Shown here: one piece after another, positions 44,071 to 52,696 of the stretch | Layout of the letters: every line of letters starts with the position of its first letter | Numbering within the stretch: the stretch's first letter is position 1 | DNA from: Pyrodictium sp. | GTDB lineage: Archaea > Thermoproteota > Thermoprotei_A > Sulfolobales > Pyrodictiaceae | Assembly (NCBI GenBank): GCA_013540595.1 | Contig: JABXKE010000002.1 | Span: 682,050 to 746,049, forward strand | DNA: 64,000 bases | Direction of reading: 5' to 3' | Notes under the pieces: model-generated | The model's input: only the letters and a program-made list of their open reading frames with translations | Databases searched by the model: none | Told to the model about the DNA's origin: nothing | Position numbers and translations under genes: made by a program

Positions 44071-44113
44071 GCTTTGTTAAGCCCCTTACTAAGCACTCTT
44101 ATTGGTGGGCTTT

Positions 44114-44329
44114 ATGCCAGCATTATTCTTTGATGGAGTACTAAGAATAAAGATACGAGAATCAACATTCTATGCTTGTGGATACTGCGGCCTCATATAC
44201 GAGGACAAAGAGACTGCAACAAGGTGTGCTGAGTTCTGCCGGAAACATGGGGGCTGCAGTATTGAGATAGAAGAACTGTCTATAGGCAGAATAGAACCCG
44301 CATCTTTTAGGCTCACAAAGACCATATAG
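44114..44329 (+). CDS. Small zinc-finger protein, 71 aa
   Basis: ATG 44114 has GGTGGG four bases upstream and is preferred to TTG 44102. The pattern YACGYCGLIYEDKETATRC, followed by EFCRKHGGC, gives a C-x2-C plus C-x3-C-x4-C set typical of small archaeal metal-binding domains. It probably binds zinc and is cytosolic. Follows the methyltransferase in the same direction. Confidence 0.7.
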   Translation: MPALFFDGVLRIKIRESTFYACGYCGLIYEDKETATRCAEFCRKHGGCSIEIEELSIGRIEPASFRLTKTI

Positions 44330-44446
44330 TGAATCCTCATAGCTACTATATACGCCTTAGGATCTCTGTAAGGTGCCCGTTGAATTATAGTCACAGAATT
44401 CTGAGGAACTGCTTACTCGTGAATGTGTGGCTAGTAGCCTTTAAGG

Positions 44447-44455
44447 TTTATATCC
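44447..44455 (+). promoter_or_regulatory. TATA box of the DUF234 ATPase gene
   Basis: TTTATATCC lies about 45 bases upstream of the start codon. The predicted RNA start, about 44475-44480, falls inside the palindrome 44472-44494. Confidence 0.55.
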
Positions 44456-44461
44456 TGGTTA

Positions 44462-44503
44462 GATACTGTGAGTATCATACCGGTGGTATGATACTGTGAG
44501 TAT
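44462..44503 (+). repeat. Direct repeat of the start region enclosing a 10-bp-arm palindrome
   Basis: GATACTGTGAGTAT occurs at 44462-44475 and 44490-44503, 28 bases apart. Each copy contains a GTG followed by Ser-Ile-Ile codons. Between them, GTATCATACC (44472-44481) and GGTATGATAC (44485-44494) are perfect inverted arms separated by GGT. The second copy carries the true start; the first gives only a seven-codon peptide ending TGA. The layout suggests duplication of the start plus an autoregulatory operator. Confidence 0.65.
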
Positions 44504-45701
44504 TATTGTTAAGAGGCCTTGGCTTGAAGAGTTTTTATTGATGAAGGGTAGGAGACTACTCTATGGTAGGAGGAAGACAGGGAAAACCTTCTATGCTAGG
44601 CTAATCCTACCAGACTACCATTACTTCATTGTGAGAAAAGGTGGCACCATATATGACCCCTTAGAAGATCAGCTACTTGACACAAGCATGTTTATCAGGA
44701 TCTGTAGGCTAGAAGACAATATTATACTTGACGAGTTCCACCGTGCTAACCCGAGGCTTTTTGACGCTCTACAAGCAGGTGTTTGCCGTGAAAACCTTGT
44801 CTTGATAACTTCAACAATGCACTATTATAAACAGTTTGTTGAAGGTGCCGAAGCACCGCTTAAGGGCTTATTCTCGATCAGGAGAGTAGGATTACTATCT
44901 CCTGTCGAGCTATTAGCCGCGGACTGGGGGTTAGAGGGAAGAGAGCTCGTAGAGAGACTTGTCTTTTACCAAGAACCCATACTCGTAGGTAAAAACCTTA
45001 AGGACATTATCTTGTCTGGCAGGGAGTTCGCAAAGTCTCTCGTGGGCGAGGTTATCGACGAGGAAGACTATGTTTATACGCGCAGGTTTGACGCAATACT
45101 AGAAGCCTTGGCAGCGGGGAGGAACAAGCTCTCCGAGATAGCAAACTACCTCTACTCTAGGGGGCTCATAGAGAAGCCAGCAACATCACACATAACCAAG
45201 TACATGAATACTATGCTCAGGATAGGACTCATAGAGAGGATAGAGGTGTGGGGCAAGAAGAGGCGGAGCATCTATAGGCACGTGTCACCACTCACAGAGA
45301 TAACATACTACCTAGACGCCAGGTATGGCTTCTACGACCTACCACAGCCCTGGAGTTATGTTGAGAAAATAGTCAAGGCATACTTGCCCATACTAGTCGA
45401 ACGCTTCATGGAGAGGTTCCTATCAGAGTACTTTGGCCTAAAACCAGTAAAAATCCTAGAACCAGAAATAGACATAGCATTAGTAGAGTATAAGAAGATA
45501 CGAGTAGTAGCCGAAGTAAAGTGGGCTAGTAGGCTCACAAAAAGGGAAGTTAACGAAATAGAGGATAAGCTAGGCAAGTTCTCAGATGCTAGGCAAATAC
45601 TCATAGTACCTGATAAGACCATAGTTCCAGAGACAAGCCTTGAAGTATGGGATCTAGGAGACCTCACAGTGAAAGCATCAGAAAGACTTTCTAGCAGTTG
45701 A
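44496..45701 (+). CDS. Archaeal ATPase with DUF234 C-terminal domain
   Basis: STAND/AAA-like archaeal ATPase. Walker A LLYGRRKTGKTFYARLIL (about residues 21-38), Walker B NIILDEFHR (about 74-82), then a winged-helix region (ALAAGRNKLSEIANYLYSRG, about 200-219). The C-terminal DUF234 domain has restriction-nuclease-like residues (PEIDIALVEYKK, then VVAEVKWA, an E-x-K pattern, about 325-348). The P-loop reads GRRKTGKT rather than GxxGxGKT. Such proteins are common, often mobile, and of unproven function; a nuclease or regulatory role has been suggested. GTG start in the second copy of the duplicated leader. Confidence 0.8.
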   Translation: MSIIVKRPWLEEFLLMKGRRLLYGRRKTGKTFYARLILPDYHYFIVRKGGTIYDPLEDQLLDTSMFIRICRLEDNIILDEFHRANPRLFDALQAGVCRENLVLITSTMHYYKQFVEGAEAPLKGLFSIRRVGLLSPVELLAADWGLEGRELVERLVFYQEPILVGKNLKDIILSGREFAKSLVGEVIDEEDYVYTRRFDAILEALAAGRNKLSEIANYLYSRGLIEKPATSHITKYMNTMLRIGLIERIEVWGKKRRSIYRHVSPLTEITYYLDARYGFYDLPQPWSYVEKIVKAYLPILVERFMERFLSEYFGLKPVKILEPEIDIALVEYKKIRVVAEVKWASRLTKREVNEIEDKLGKFSDARQILIVPDKTIVPETSLEVWDLGDLTVKASERLSSS

Positions 45702-46242
45702 GGGTATTGGGTATATCAGTGCCTAGCCTGCTCCTCATACCCCACCATAGCGTTGTAAGGGAGGGTCAGCCGTATCCTAACATCATCTTCTTCTTTTAAA
45801 ACACTGCTAGTAATACTTAACAGTATTACTCCTATTATAACGTGGTGTCTTCAGAAGAGTTTATTGTTACTCTTTCCTGTGTACAGAGCTTCAACCATTT
45901 CTCTTACTTTCCAGAACAGTATGAATTTGTATAAGTATTTTCATCTATAGCTTATTGTCTCATATTACTCCTGTCTCGATCACCAATTTACTAATATGTA
46001 ATGTTATTCTGGGCTTCTAGACTAGTACTACATATCAGTTAACATATTTGTAAACTGAATTAAAATGTTGATATGTGCTTGGAGAGAAATGTAGACCATA
46101 ACATAGGGTGTCTAAATTGCACAGTAAGTGGGGCAAGCATTTGAGCACGACTAATTGAACGTTATGGTTATATGTAGGACTAAAGATTGCTAGAGGACAT
46201 TGAGTGCCTACTAGGGGTGATACAGCTACAATGTGTGCCTTT
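45702..46242. other. AT-rich 0.5-kb gap with several dyads
   Basis: No gene seen on either strand. It contains AGTAATACT (45809-45817) / AGTATTACT (45822-45830) around TAAC, and a weaker dyad CATATCA...TGATATG (46031-46075). Base composition is clearly more AT-rich than coding DNA. Confidence 0.45.
45809..45830. repeat. 9-bp-arm inverted repeat after the DUF234 ATPase
   Basis: AGTAATACT and AGTATTACT are perfect complements with a TAAC loop, about 110 bp after the ATPase stop. It shares its half-site with elements upstream of acs and livK. It could be a terminator hairpin or a regulator site. Confidence 0.5.
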
Positions 46243-46611
46243 TTAGGGCTGAACTAGTTCTGGCGTCTCGACTGGTATTAGTCTCTCTTCTACCATGTCT
46301 TCGAGCTTTGTGACACGGTGTTTCAAGCTTTTCAGGCTTTGGTTTATCCTGTAGAGCTCGCCCTCAACGAATGTCTGGTACTCCTCGAGTTGTTGCTGGA
46401 GCTTCTCTATCTTTTGGAGTACTTGTATAAGGGTTTCAGTTGCTTCTTGCTGTTGCCTGCGCCTCCTCTCTAGCAGTTCTGCTCTCCTCTTTTCGATGCC
46501 CTCACGTATCATTACTTTGATCAAGTCTGTTACTTGTATGCCTAGCTCGGCAGCCAACTCCTTGAGCTCGCTGTATACTGCCTCTGGCAGCGATAGATGT
46601 ACTGTAGGCAC
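46243..46611 (-). CDS. Ribbon-helix-helix protein with coiled-coil tail
   Basis: The N-terminal MPTVHLSLPEAVYSELKELA, then ELGIQVTDLIKVMIREGIEK, is a MetJ/Arc-type ribbon-helix-helix. A Gln/Glu/Leu-rich coiled coil follows (about residues 45-110, LIQVLQKIEKLQQQLEEYQ). This suggests a DNA-binding dimer or tetramer extended by a coiled coil for oligomerisation. ATG 46611; a TATA (reverse of CTATATAAG) lies about 40 bases upstream. It is divergent from another small RHH gene at 46770. Confidence 0.8.
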   Translation of the reverse strand: MPTVHLSLPEAVYSELKELAAELGIQVTDLIKVMIREGIEKRRAELLERRRRQQQEATETLIQVLQKIEKLQQQLEEYQTFVEGELYRINQSLKSLKHRVTKLEDMVEERLIPVETPELVQP

Positions 46612-46769
46612 TGTCTCTGCCCCTAGTAGATTCTCTTCAAGAGCCCTCTATATAAGCGGAACGCACTCTGTCTTCTTCTTGTAAGACTTCTCCAGTAATA
46701 CCCGTCTTGGAAACACCCTAGAGAGAGCAGGGTACTAGTAGAGTAAGCCTGGGGCTGGGGGATTAGGAC

Positions 46770-46943
46770 ATGAGAGTCATAACATTCAAGGCGGACGAAG
46801 AGCTGTTGGAGAGGCTTGACATGTTTGCACGCCTCAAAGGTGTGACAAGGAGTGAGATAATACGCAAGGCGATAGAGCTATACCTAAAACTTGAAGACTA
46901 TAAAGTGCAGCCTCAACCAAAAATAGTCAGGTTAACCAGCTAA
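46770..46943 (+). CDS. Small ribbon-helix-helix regulator, 57 aa
   Basis: ATG 46770 after GGGGGATTAGG. It encodes [20 protein letters not shown], then [20 protein letters not shown] and a short tail to TAA 46943. This is a complete CopG-type ribbon-helix-helix: the beta strand VITFKAD, helix A with [13 protein letters not shown], and helix B with [14 protein letters not shown]. It is very likely a DNA-binding dimer. It sits head-to-head with the longer RHH gene and ahead of the HerA-like ATPase gene, so either may be a target. Confidence 0.75.
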   Translation: MRVITFKADEELLERLDMFARLKGVTRSEIIRKAIELYLKLEDYKVQPQPKIVRLTS

Positions 46944-47111
46944 ACTTAGGCATGCAGTACTGTCCATGATGTTTTAGACCTAGCCGCTTGCCCTCTCTCT
47001 AAGTTTACTGGTACTGCTTCTCCCCCCATAGTACATGCGTGTGTTTCTCCCGTGCTTCTTATCTAGTATTTCGCCCCATTCCTTCTATGGGTAACTGTTA
47101 GGGTTTATGGT

Positions 47112-48665
47112 GTGTGCAGTATGCTACGCATCTCCGATGCTGTAGAGGTTGGTGTGGTTCTTAGTGGTGCTAGCTCCTCGCTAGTGCCATTCATGTTGAG
47201 GAGAGATAGGGAACTCGAGGTCCGCGAGGAGGACCTAGCTGTTATTGTTGACCCCCATGTTGAGGGCTATTATGTTCTAGGTGTTATTAGGTGGGTTACA
47301 AAGTACGAGCCTTTCCTCAAGAGGAGTATCCACAACATCTATGCTGAGAACCCTGAAGCCCTAGATGAAGAGATTGTCATGCCTTTTGCCAACGCCTACG
47401 TAGAGGTATACGCTGGAGTGTGTGATGGCGGAGAGTACTGTGGAGGAGCTAAGTCTGTAGACTCTAACACTTATGCACCGACGCCAGGGTCTAGAGTGTA
47501 CAAGCTCCGTAGTGCTGACTGGCTCACAGACTACCTCGGCCTAAGCAGGGGCTCTTCGATTAGTGTTGGCTCGCACAAGTATACTGGCTGGAGGCTCCCA
47601 CTAGACTCTAGGTGGACAAGCTACCATGTAGGGGTCTTCGGGGCTACTGGCACGGGCAAGAGTAGGCTCATTCTGCGCTTGCTTCGAGAACTGCGTAGTA
47701 GTGGTTTTAGCCTAATAGTATTCGACCACAGCGGCGTAGACTATGCTCCGAGAGCAGGCGAGCTCGGCGCCAGAGTCATACGCTCAGGAGAGATAAGGAT
47801 TAACCCTGTCATCTATGCCTCAACAGTCTCACGCTACCTCGAAATTAGCAGCTACCAGCGGGACGCTGTAGAGCTTGTAGCCATGTGTTTCGCAATGAAA
47901 GTCTACCGTGACGGTGGGGGGAGGTACGAAGTTGAGGACTGTAGTGAGATAGTACCAGTACTCAAGAAGCAGTCTCGGCCTTCACTAGCAAGCTATGCTA
48001 GCCAAGACTCTAGCAGCGATGATTTAAGGTCCCTCTTCCTCCAATACCTGGCAACTGCTGCGCGTAGACTCAACATGAGGCCTGAGACTGTAAACAAGAT
48101 AAAGCTCTTCGTAAGGCTGCGTGTGCCAGAACACTTGTTCACAAGCCTTGCTATGAGGAAGCTTGAGCCGAGCGACATAGTGTCAATAGCTCTACGAGAG
48201 GGCATCGTCATTATTGACTTAAGCGATGAGCAAGACATAGAGATTAAGCGCGCGATTGTGGCTAGTATTGCAGAGGCTGGCTGGGACGAGATAAGGCACC
48301 GTGGTGAACCAGTAAACCTTGGCTTGGTCGTTGATGAGGCACAAAACTATGCTTGTGAGTACTGTGGCGAGGCTGGTAGAGCACTTGAAACTATTGCGCG
48401 TGAGGGCAGGAAGTGGGGCTACTTCATTGTTGTTGCTAGCCAGCGCATAAGCAGGGATATAAGGCCTGGTGTGAGGAGCAACCTTGGGACAGTGTTCTTC
48501 TCAAAGCTGCAAAGCACTGGTGACCTCCAAGAGCTAAGCGGGTACCTCGACTTGGGGAGAGTTAGTGAGGCCAGCCTAGCAATGCTTGGCAGGAGAGAGT
48601 TCTACGTGGCAGGCCTCATGAACCCCTTGAGGAGGCCAATACTCCTAAAGATAGACAAGGTCTAA
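47112..48665 (+). CDS. HerA-like DNA-translocating ATPase (DUF87/FtsK-HerA superfamily)
   Basis: A 517-aa ATPase. An N-terminal beta-rich HAS-barrel-like region (residues 1-110) comes first. Walker A is GVFGATGTGKSRLI (about 174-187) and an early acidic motif is LIVFDHSGVDY. Walker B is LGLVVDEAQNY (about 399-409), followed by VASQRISR (sensor/arginine region, about 440). HerA enzymes pair with the NurA nuclease in archaeal DNA end resection. No nurA is adjacent and the protein lacks some canonical spacing, so it may be a paralogue involved in conjugation-like or mobile-element functions. ATG 47121 may be the true start. Confidence 0.75.
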   Translation: MCSMLRISDAVEVGVVLSGASSSLVPFMLRRDRELEVREEDLAVIVDPHVEGYYVLGVIRWVTKYEPFLKRSIHNIYAENPEALDEEIVMPFANAYVEVYAGVCDGGEYCGGAKSVDSNTYAPTPGSRVYKLRSADWLTDYLGLSRGSSISVGSHKYTGWRLPLDSRWTSYHVGVFGATGTGKSRLILRLLRELRSSGFSLIVFDHSGVDYAPRAGELGARVIRSGEIRINPVIYASTVSRYLEISSYQRDAVELVAMCFAMKVYRDGGGRYEVEDCSEIVPVLKKQSRPSLASYASQDSSSDDLRSLFLQYLATAARRLNMRPETVNKIKLFVRLRVPEHLFTSLAMRKLEPSDIVSIALREGIVIIDLSDEQDIEIKRAIVASIAEAGWDEIRHRGEPVNLGLVVDEAQNYACEYCGEAGRALETIAREGRKWGYFIVVASQRISRDIRPGVRSNLGTVFFSKLQSTGDLQELSGYLDLGRVSEASLAMLGRREFYVAGLMNPLRRPILLKIDKV

Positions 48666-48798
48666 ACGCTTGATTCTATTTTACCCCTCTCACTCTCTTA
48701 CTCCTAGTTAAAGTTAAAGCGAATCTATATTAGTTCTGTTGCTACTAGCATTCATGAGTCTATGGAGTTGTTTGGTTGGTGGAGGGTGCTATGGCGCA

Positions 48799-49827
48799 TT
48801 GTCTTCTAGTAGTGCCATTATTGCCCGGGGGCTCGTCAAGCGTTACGTTACTTATGAGAGGAAGGGGTTTCTCCGTAGAGTAAAGAAGACCGTAGAAGCG
48901 CTACGCGGAGTAGATCTTGAGACTAGGTGGGGTGAAGTCTTTGGGCTCCTAGGCCCTAACGGTGCCGGGAAGACTACTACTGTGAAGATCTTATCTACGT
49001 TACTCTTACCAGATGATGGCTGGGCCCGTGTTGCGGGGTACGATGTTGTCAACGAGTACATAGAGGTTAGAAGGCGTATTGGTGTTGTTCTTAGTGTTGA
49101 GAGGGGCTTCTTCTGGAAGCTAACGGGCCGCGAGAACCTGCGCTACTTCGCTATGCTCCGCGGCCTCCGCGGAGCCGAGCTTGAGAAGCGTGTTGATGAA
49201 GTATTGAGGCTTGTCTCACTAACAGAGCTTGGTGCTGCTGATAAGCTGTATGAGGAGTACTCCCTAGGTATGAAGGCTAGGCTTGCTCTTGCAAGAGCAC
49301 TAGTCCACGATCCACCAATACTTATCCTTGATGAGCCAACACTAGGCCTTGACCCTCCGTCAGCTAGAAGGATTAGAGAGCTCATTGTGAGGCTTGCAAG
49401 AGAGGAGGGCAAAGCTGTGCTCGTAACTACGCATAACATGTATGAGGCTGAGCTCATATGTGATCGTGTAGCAGTAATAGCTAAGGGAAGGATAATAGCT
49501 ATGGGTTCACCTGAAGAACTTAAGAGTCTTATAGCAAAAGAGGTACCTGTCATAGTAAGGTTTAGCTCGAGAGGCAAGCTTGTAGAGGCTCCTTCTCTTG
49601 AGGCTAAACTGAGGAGAGAGCTTGGCGTTGAGAAGTTTAGCTTGTCTGTGGATGGAGAGGGGAGGAATGTCCTGCGCGTGCTTGCTAGGTCTGGCGAGGA
49701 GGAGGAGACTATTGCTCGTGTAGTGGGGTTGTTGTCTGGGCTTGGCTACCGTGTTAGGAGTATCGAGGTTGCAAAGCCTAGTCTTGAAGACGTATTCATA
49801 GCATTGACTGGTGGGGAGGAAAGGTGA
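48799..49827 (+). CDS. ABC-2 type transporter ATPase
   Basis: Exporter-type ABC ATPase. Walker A GPNGAGKTTT, signature YSLGMKARLALARAL, Walker B ILILDEPTLGLDP, with a C-terminal extension (about 80 residues) as in the DrrA/NatA/CcmA group. TTG 48799 follows GGAGGG at 48781; the longer frame from 48739 is less likely. It overlaps the first permease gene. Substrate unknown; drugs, lipids or polysaccharides are typical. Confidence 0.88.
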   Translation: MSSSSAIIARGLVKRYVTYERKGFLRRVKKTVEALRGVDLETRWGEVFGLLGPNGAGKTTTVKILSTLLLPDDGWARVAGYDVVNEYIEVRRRIGVVLSVERGFFWKLTGRENLRYFAMLRGLRGAELEKRVDEVLRLVSLTELGAADKLYEEYSLGMKARLALARALVHDPPILILDEPTLGLDPPSARRIRELIVRLAREEGKAVLVTTHNMYEAELICDRVAVIAKGRIIAMGSPEELKSLIAKEVPVIVRFSSRGKLVEAPSLEAKLRRELGVEKFSLSVDGEGRNVLRVLARSGEEEETIARVVGLLSGLGYRVRSIEVAKPSLEDVFIALTGGEER

Positions 49828-50639
49828 AGGTGTCGTATGTAGGCTTTATTGATGTTGTAAGAGCTGAGTTCTACTCATACATAAGGTTCTACAAGAACAA
49901 CCGGGCCTTCCTATTCGCAGCGTTCATCTGGCCCTACCTAATGATGATGCTGCTACTAGGCTTGGGCTACCTCTTTGGCGATCCTAGAGTGTATGCTGAA
50001 AGGCTTGGTGTGCGTAGCCCAGTACTCTACGTTGTCTCAGCCAGCACTGTTGCTATGAGTTCTGTATTCATAATAGACGAGGTTGCAGGATACACACTTT
50101 ACAATAGGTGGAATGGTACGCTACCCTATCTCATACTTGTACCTATGCCTCTCTCGAAGCGTTTGCTGTCTGCTAGCATACCATCAGTACTCCTGTCTCC
50201 AGCAATCTCTGTTGCTTCAGCACTACCCGTTGCCGTCTACATTGAGGGCTTGAGGGGTTTCGTGTTAGTAGCTTCACTCTATGCAGCAATAATACTTGGT
50301 ATGCTCCCCTTGGCAGGTCTTTCAGTTATTGTGGCAGGGCTTGTGCTTACTACTAGAGAGGAAAGCAATATTGCTAGTAGCCTAGCACCATTCATGCTTC
50401 TCGTGTCTGGCGTGTTTTACCCAGTCACAATACTCCCAAGAGTGCTCCAAGGGGTCTCAGTAGTAGTCCCGGTAAGGTATGTAGTGGATATAGCTAAGTC
50501 GCTGGCCTCAACGACTGGGGCAGGCCAGTTGTATGCAGCAATTTACGCTTTAACACTCATGGCTTTCGCCTACAACCTCCTCACAGTACCGCTGCTCTCA
50601 GGGGTTGAAGCGAGGGTGAGGATTCATGGGTTTGAGTGA
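49824..50639 (+). CDS. ABC-2 type transporter permease, first subunit
   Basis: A 271-aa membrane protein with about six helices and the ABC-2 core (MLLVSGVFYPVTILPRVLQG, about residues 191-210). It starts within the last codons of the ATPase gene and ends within the start of the next permease, so the three are translated as a unit. Confidence 0.85.
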   Translation: MKVSYVGFIDVVRAEFYSYIRFYKNNRAFLFAAFIWPYLMMMLLLGLGYLFGDPRVYAERLGVRSPVLYVVSASTVAMSSVFIIDEVAGYTLYNRWNGTLPYLILVPMPLSKRLLSASIPSVLLSPAISVASALPVAVYIEGLRGFVLVASLYAAIILGMLPLAGLSVIVAGLVLTTREESNIASSLAPFMLLVSGVFYPVTILPRVLQGVSVVVPVRYVVDIAKSLASTTGAGQLYAAIYALTLMAFAYNLLTVPLLSGVEARVRIHGFE

Positions 50640-51441
50640 GAGAGCGTACAAGCTCAAAGCGATACTATACCTTCACGCACTCAGGACATGGAGGTATAAG
50701 TACAGCTTCATAAACGGCTCGATAAACACCATGCTCTGGGTCACAATATTCCTTCTAGGCGCCATACTCTTCGCTAAACCAGAAGACTTGCCCAGAATAG
50801 CGCCAGTCATGTTCTGGGGTGTATCAGCGTGGAACATTGTAAGCTACACAGTGCTATTCATAGCAGGGTGGACCACATGGTTCCTAGTCACGACAGGACT
50901 TGTCGAAGAACACTTTCTCCACAATACTAGCCTGAGCACGCTCCTCTCAGGGAGGCTCGTCAGTGTTGTCTTCGAGTCTGTCATAGCGATAGCACTAGTC
51001 TACTTCGTACTAAGCAGCGTCGTGGAGGGCATGGACGTAGTTGACAACCCATTATTCATAGTCTACGGGCTAGCATGCATGGTAGCAATGGCTCTAGGGT
51101 ACGGCCTAGTACTCTCCGCTGCTGGGCTTAGGCTAAGCATCCCAGGCACGTTGCTTGACATCTCTAACTTTGTTGTATTCATAGTTGGCGGCATAGCTAC
51201 TCCCATAGAGATGCTGCCCAAGCCGCTGAGACTAGTAGCAATAGCTATCCCCTACTCTCACGCAGCCGAGGTACTGCGCTACGGCGCGGTAGGGATAGAG
51301 CCCTACCTCGGCCTAGGACTAGAAGCAGCCTTATCCGGCATACTCGCTGCTGGAATGCTTGCTGCTGGACTTCTATACTACAAGTATGTCGAGGACAGGT
51401 ACGTGAGGATACATGGAGTAAAAGGTATAGGTAGAATGTAG
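50626..51441 (+). CDS. ABC-2 type transporter permease, second subunit
   Basis: A 271-aa membrane protein with about six helices; GGIATPIEMLPKPLRLVAIA (about residues 188-207) is the ABC-2 loop equivalent to that of the first permease. Overlaps the first permease gene by 14 bases. Together they form a heterodimeric channel. Its end converges on the opposite-strand exporter genes. Confidence 0.85.
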   Translation: MGLSERAYKLKAILYLHALRTWRYKYSFINGSINTMLWVTIFLLGAILFAKPEDLPRIAPVMFWGVSAWNIVSYTVLFIAGWTTWFLVTTGLVEEHFLHNTSLSTLLSGRLVSVVFESVIAIALVYFVLSSVVEGMDVVDNPLFIVYGLACMVAMALGYGLVLSAAGLRLSIPGTLLDISNFVVFIVGGIATPIEMLPKPLRLVAIAIPYSHAAEVLRYGAVGIEPYLGLGLEAALSGILAAGMLAAGLLYYKYVEDRYVRIHGVKGIGRM

Positions 51442-51481
51442 GGTAGATAGTGTGAAGAATTAGGGTAATAAAGAGGGAAAC

Positions 51482-52663
51482 CTACCTTCTCCTCCTGAGC
51501 CTCCTTGCCATCTGTTTGAGTGTTTCTGGGCCACTAATAGCTATCTCTGACTCTAGGACCTTTATGAATACTGCAGCAACTATGAGGGCTTCAGTGAACT
51601 GGGCTGCTATGGATACTACTGCGTAGTTCCTCCCTATTAATGGTGCAAGTACACTGTATATCGAGGCCATGTATGGTATTGTCGCTGTCTTATATGATAG
51701 TGGAAGCCCCGTCATAAGCATGAAGAATGGTATTAGTGCTGGGAAAGCAACTATTGGTGCTACAGCTTGTGCACCGCGAATTGTTGATGTGAATATGCTT
51801 ATCAGCATTGCTAGTATAACAACGAAGAAGGCTTCTGAGAGTAGTGCTACAGCATAGAGTACTATGTCGAGTGTAGTAAAGTAGAACCTGAATGGAACTT
51901 CGAGACCTGACCTTGTAAGCATAACCATGTACCCACCTATTGCCGAGGCAGCAGCCAGTAGTGATACTATGAGTGCTGCAGTAGCCTTGGTCAACGCTAT
52001 GTCTCTCCTCCTAACTGGGAGGCTGAGGAGGACATCTAGCATCCTCTCCTCTCTCTCAGCACCAATGAGTACTGCTCCTAGTGACGCGGCAGGGAATAGT
52101 ATGAAGAATAAAGCCATAATCATTATTGTTGCAGAGTTGAATATCGAGCTCAACTCCTCAAAACTGTACAACCTATTGTTCAAGTAGACATAGCTCTTAA
52201 CAGTCATGTTAACCTCTTCTTCTCCGCCACGGGCCAGCAAGTCAGTAAATACTGCAGAAGCAGTAGCTGGTAAAGCCATAGTCTTAGTAAACTTCTCAAT
52301 GCTACCCCTAACATATAATGCCGTGGAGAAACTGCGTCTCAAGACGCTTCCATTAATCACCGCGACAATATCATAGCCTTCTGCGAGTACACTCGTAGCA
52401 TTGCAGCCCTCTAATAGGTGGATCGTCATATTGGTCTTCTGTCTTGAGACAATGGTCTCTAAGAGTAAACGCGTAGCTTGATCGACATCACAGACGAGAA
52501 TAGCCGTCTTAACACCTTCAAGCTTTGCAGCCTCCTTGGTCTGCTCAGCAATACCACCATAGAATGGCGCCATTGAGGAGTATATAATGAATGGGAGCAC
52601 TATCATAGCTATAACCATGGGTTCACGCATAAGTACGCGGACCTCCTTCTCTAACATCTTCAA
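51482..52663 (-). CDS. ABC-2/NatB-type transporter permease
   Basis: A 393-aa protein: an N-terminal helix (about residues 16-36), a large extracytoplasmic loop (about 37-165), then five to six helices, the layout of NatB-like ABC-2 permeases. Possible zinc or disulfide cysteines lie in the loop (CDVD near 54, EGCNAT near 82). It is downstream of, and transcribed with, the ATPase at 52697-53470 (33-bp gap). Confidence 0.85.
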   Translation of the reverse strand: MKMLEKEVRVLMREPMVIAMIVLPFIIYSSMAPFYGGIAEQTKEAAKLEGVKTAILVCDVDQATRLLLETIVSRQKTNMTIHLLEGCNATSVLAEGYDIVAVINGSVLRRSFSTALYVRGSIEKFTKTMALPATASAVFTDLLARGGEEEVNMTVKSYVYLNNRLYSFEELSSIFNSATIMIMALFFILFPAASLGAVLIGAEREERMLDVLLSLPVRRRDIALTKATAALIVSLLAAASAIGGYMVMLTRSGLEVPFRFYFTTLDIVLYAVALLSEAFFVVILAMLISIFTSTIRGAQAVAPIVAFPALIPFFMLMTGLPLSYKTATIPYMASIYSVLAPLIGRNYAVVSIAAQFTEALIVAAVFIKVLESEIAISGPETLKQMARRLRRRR

Positions 52664-52696
52664 GCTAGGATCACCACCAACACTGCATGGCTAGTT

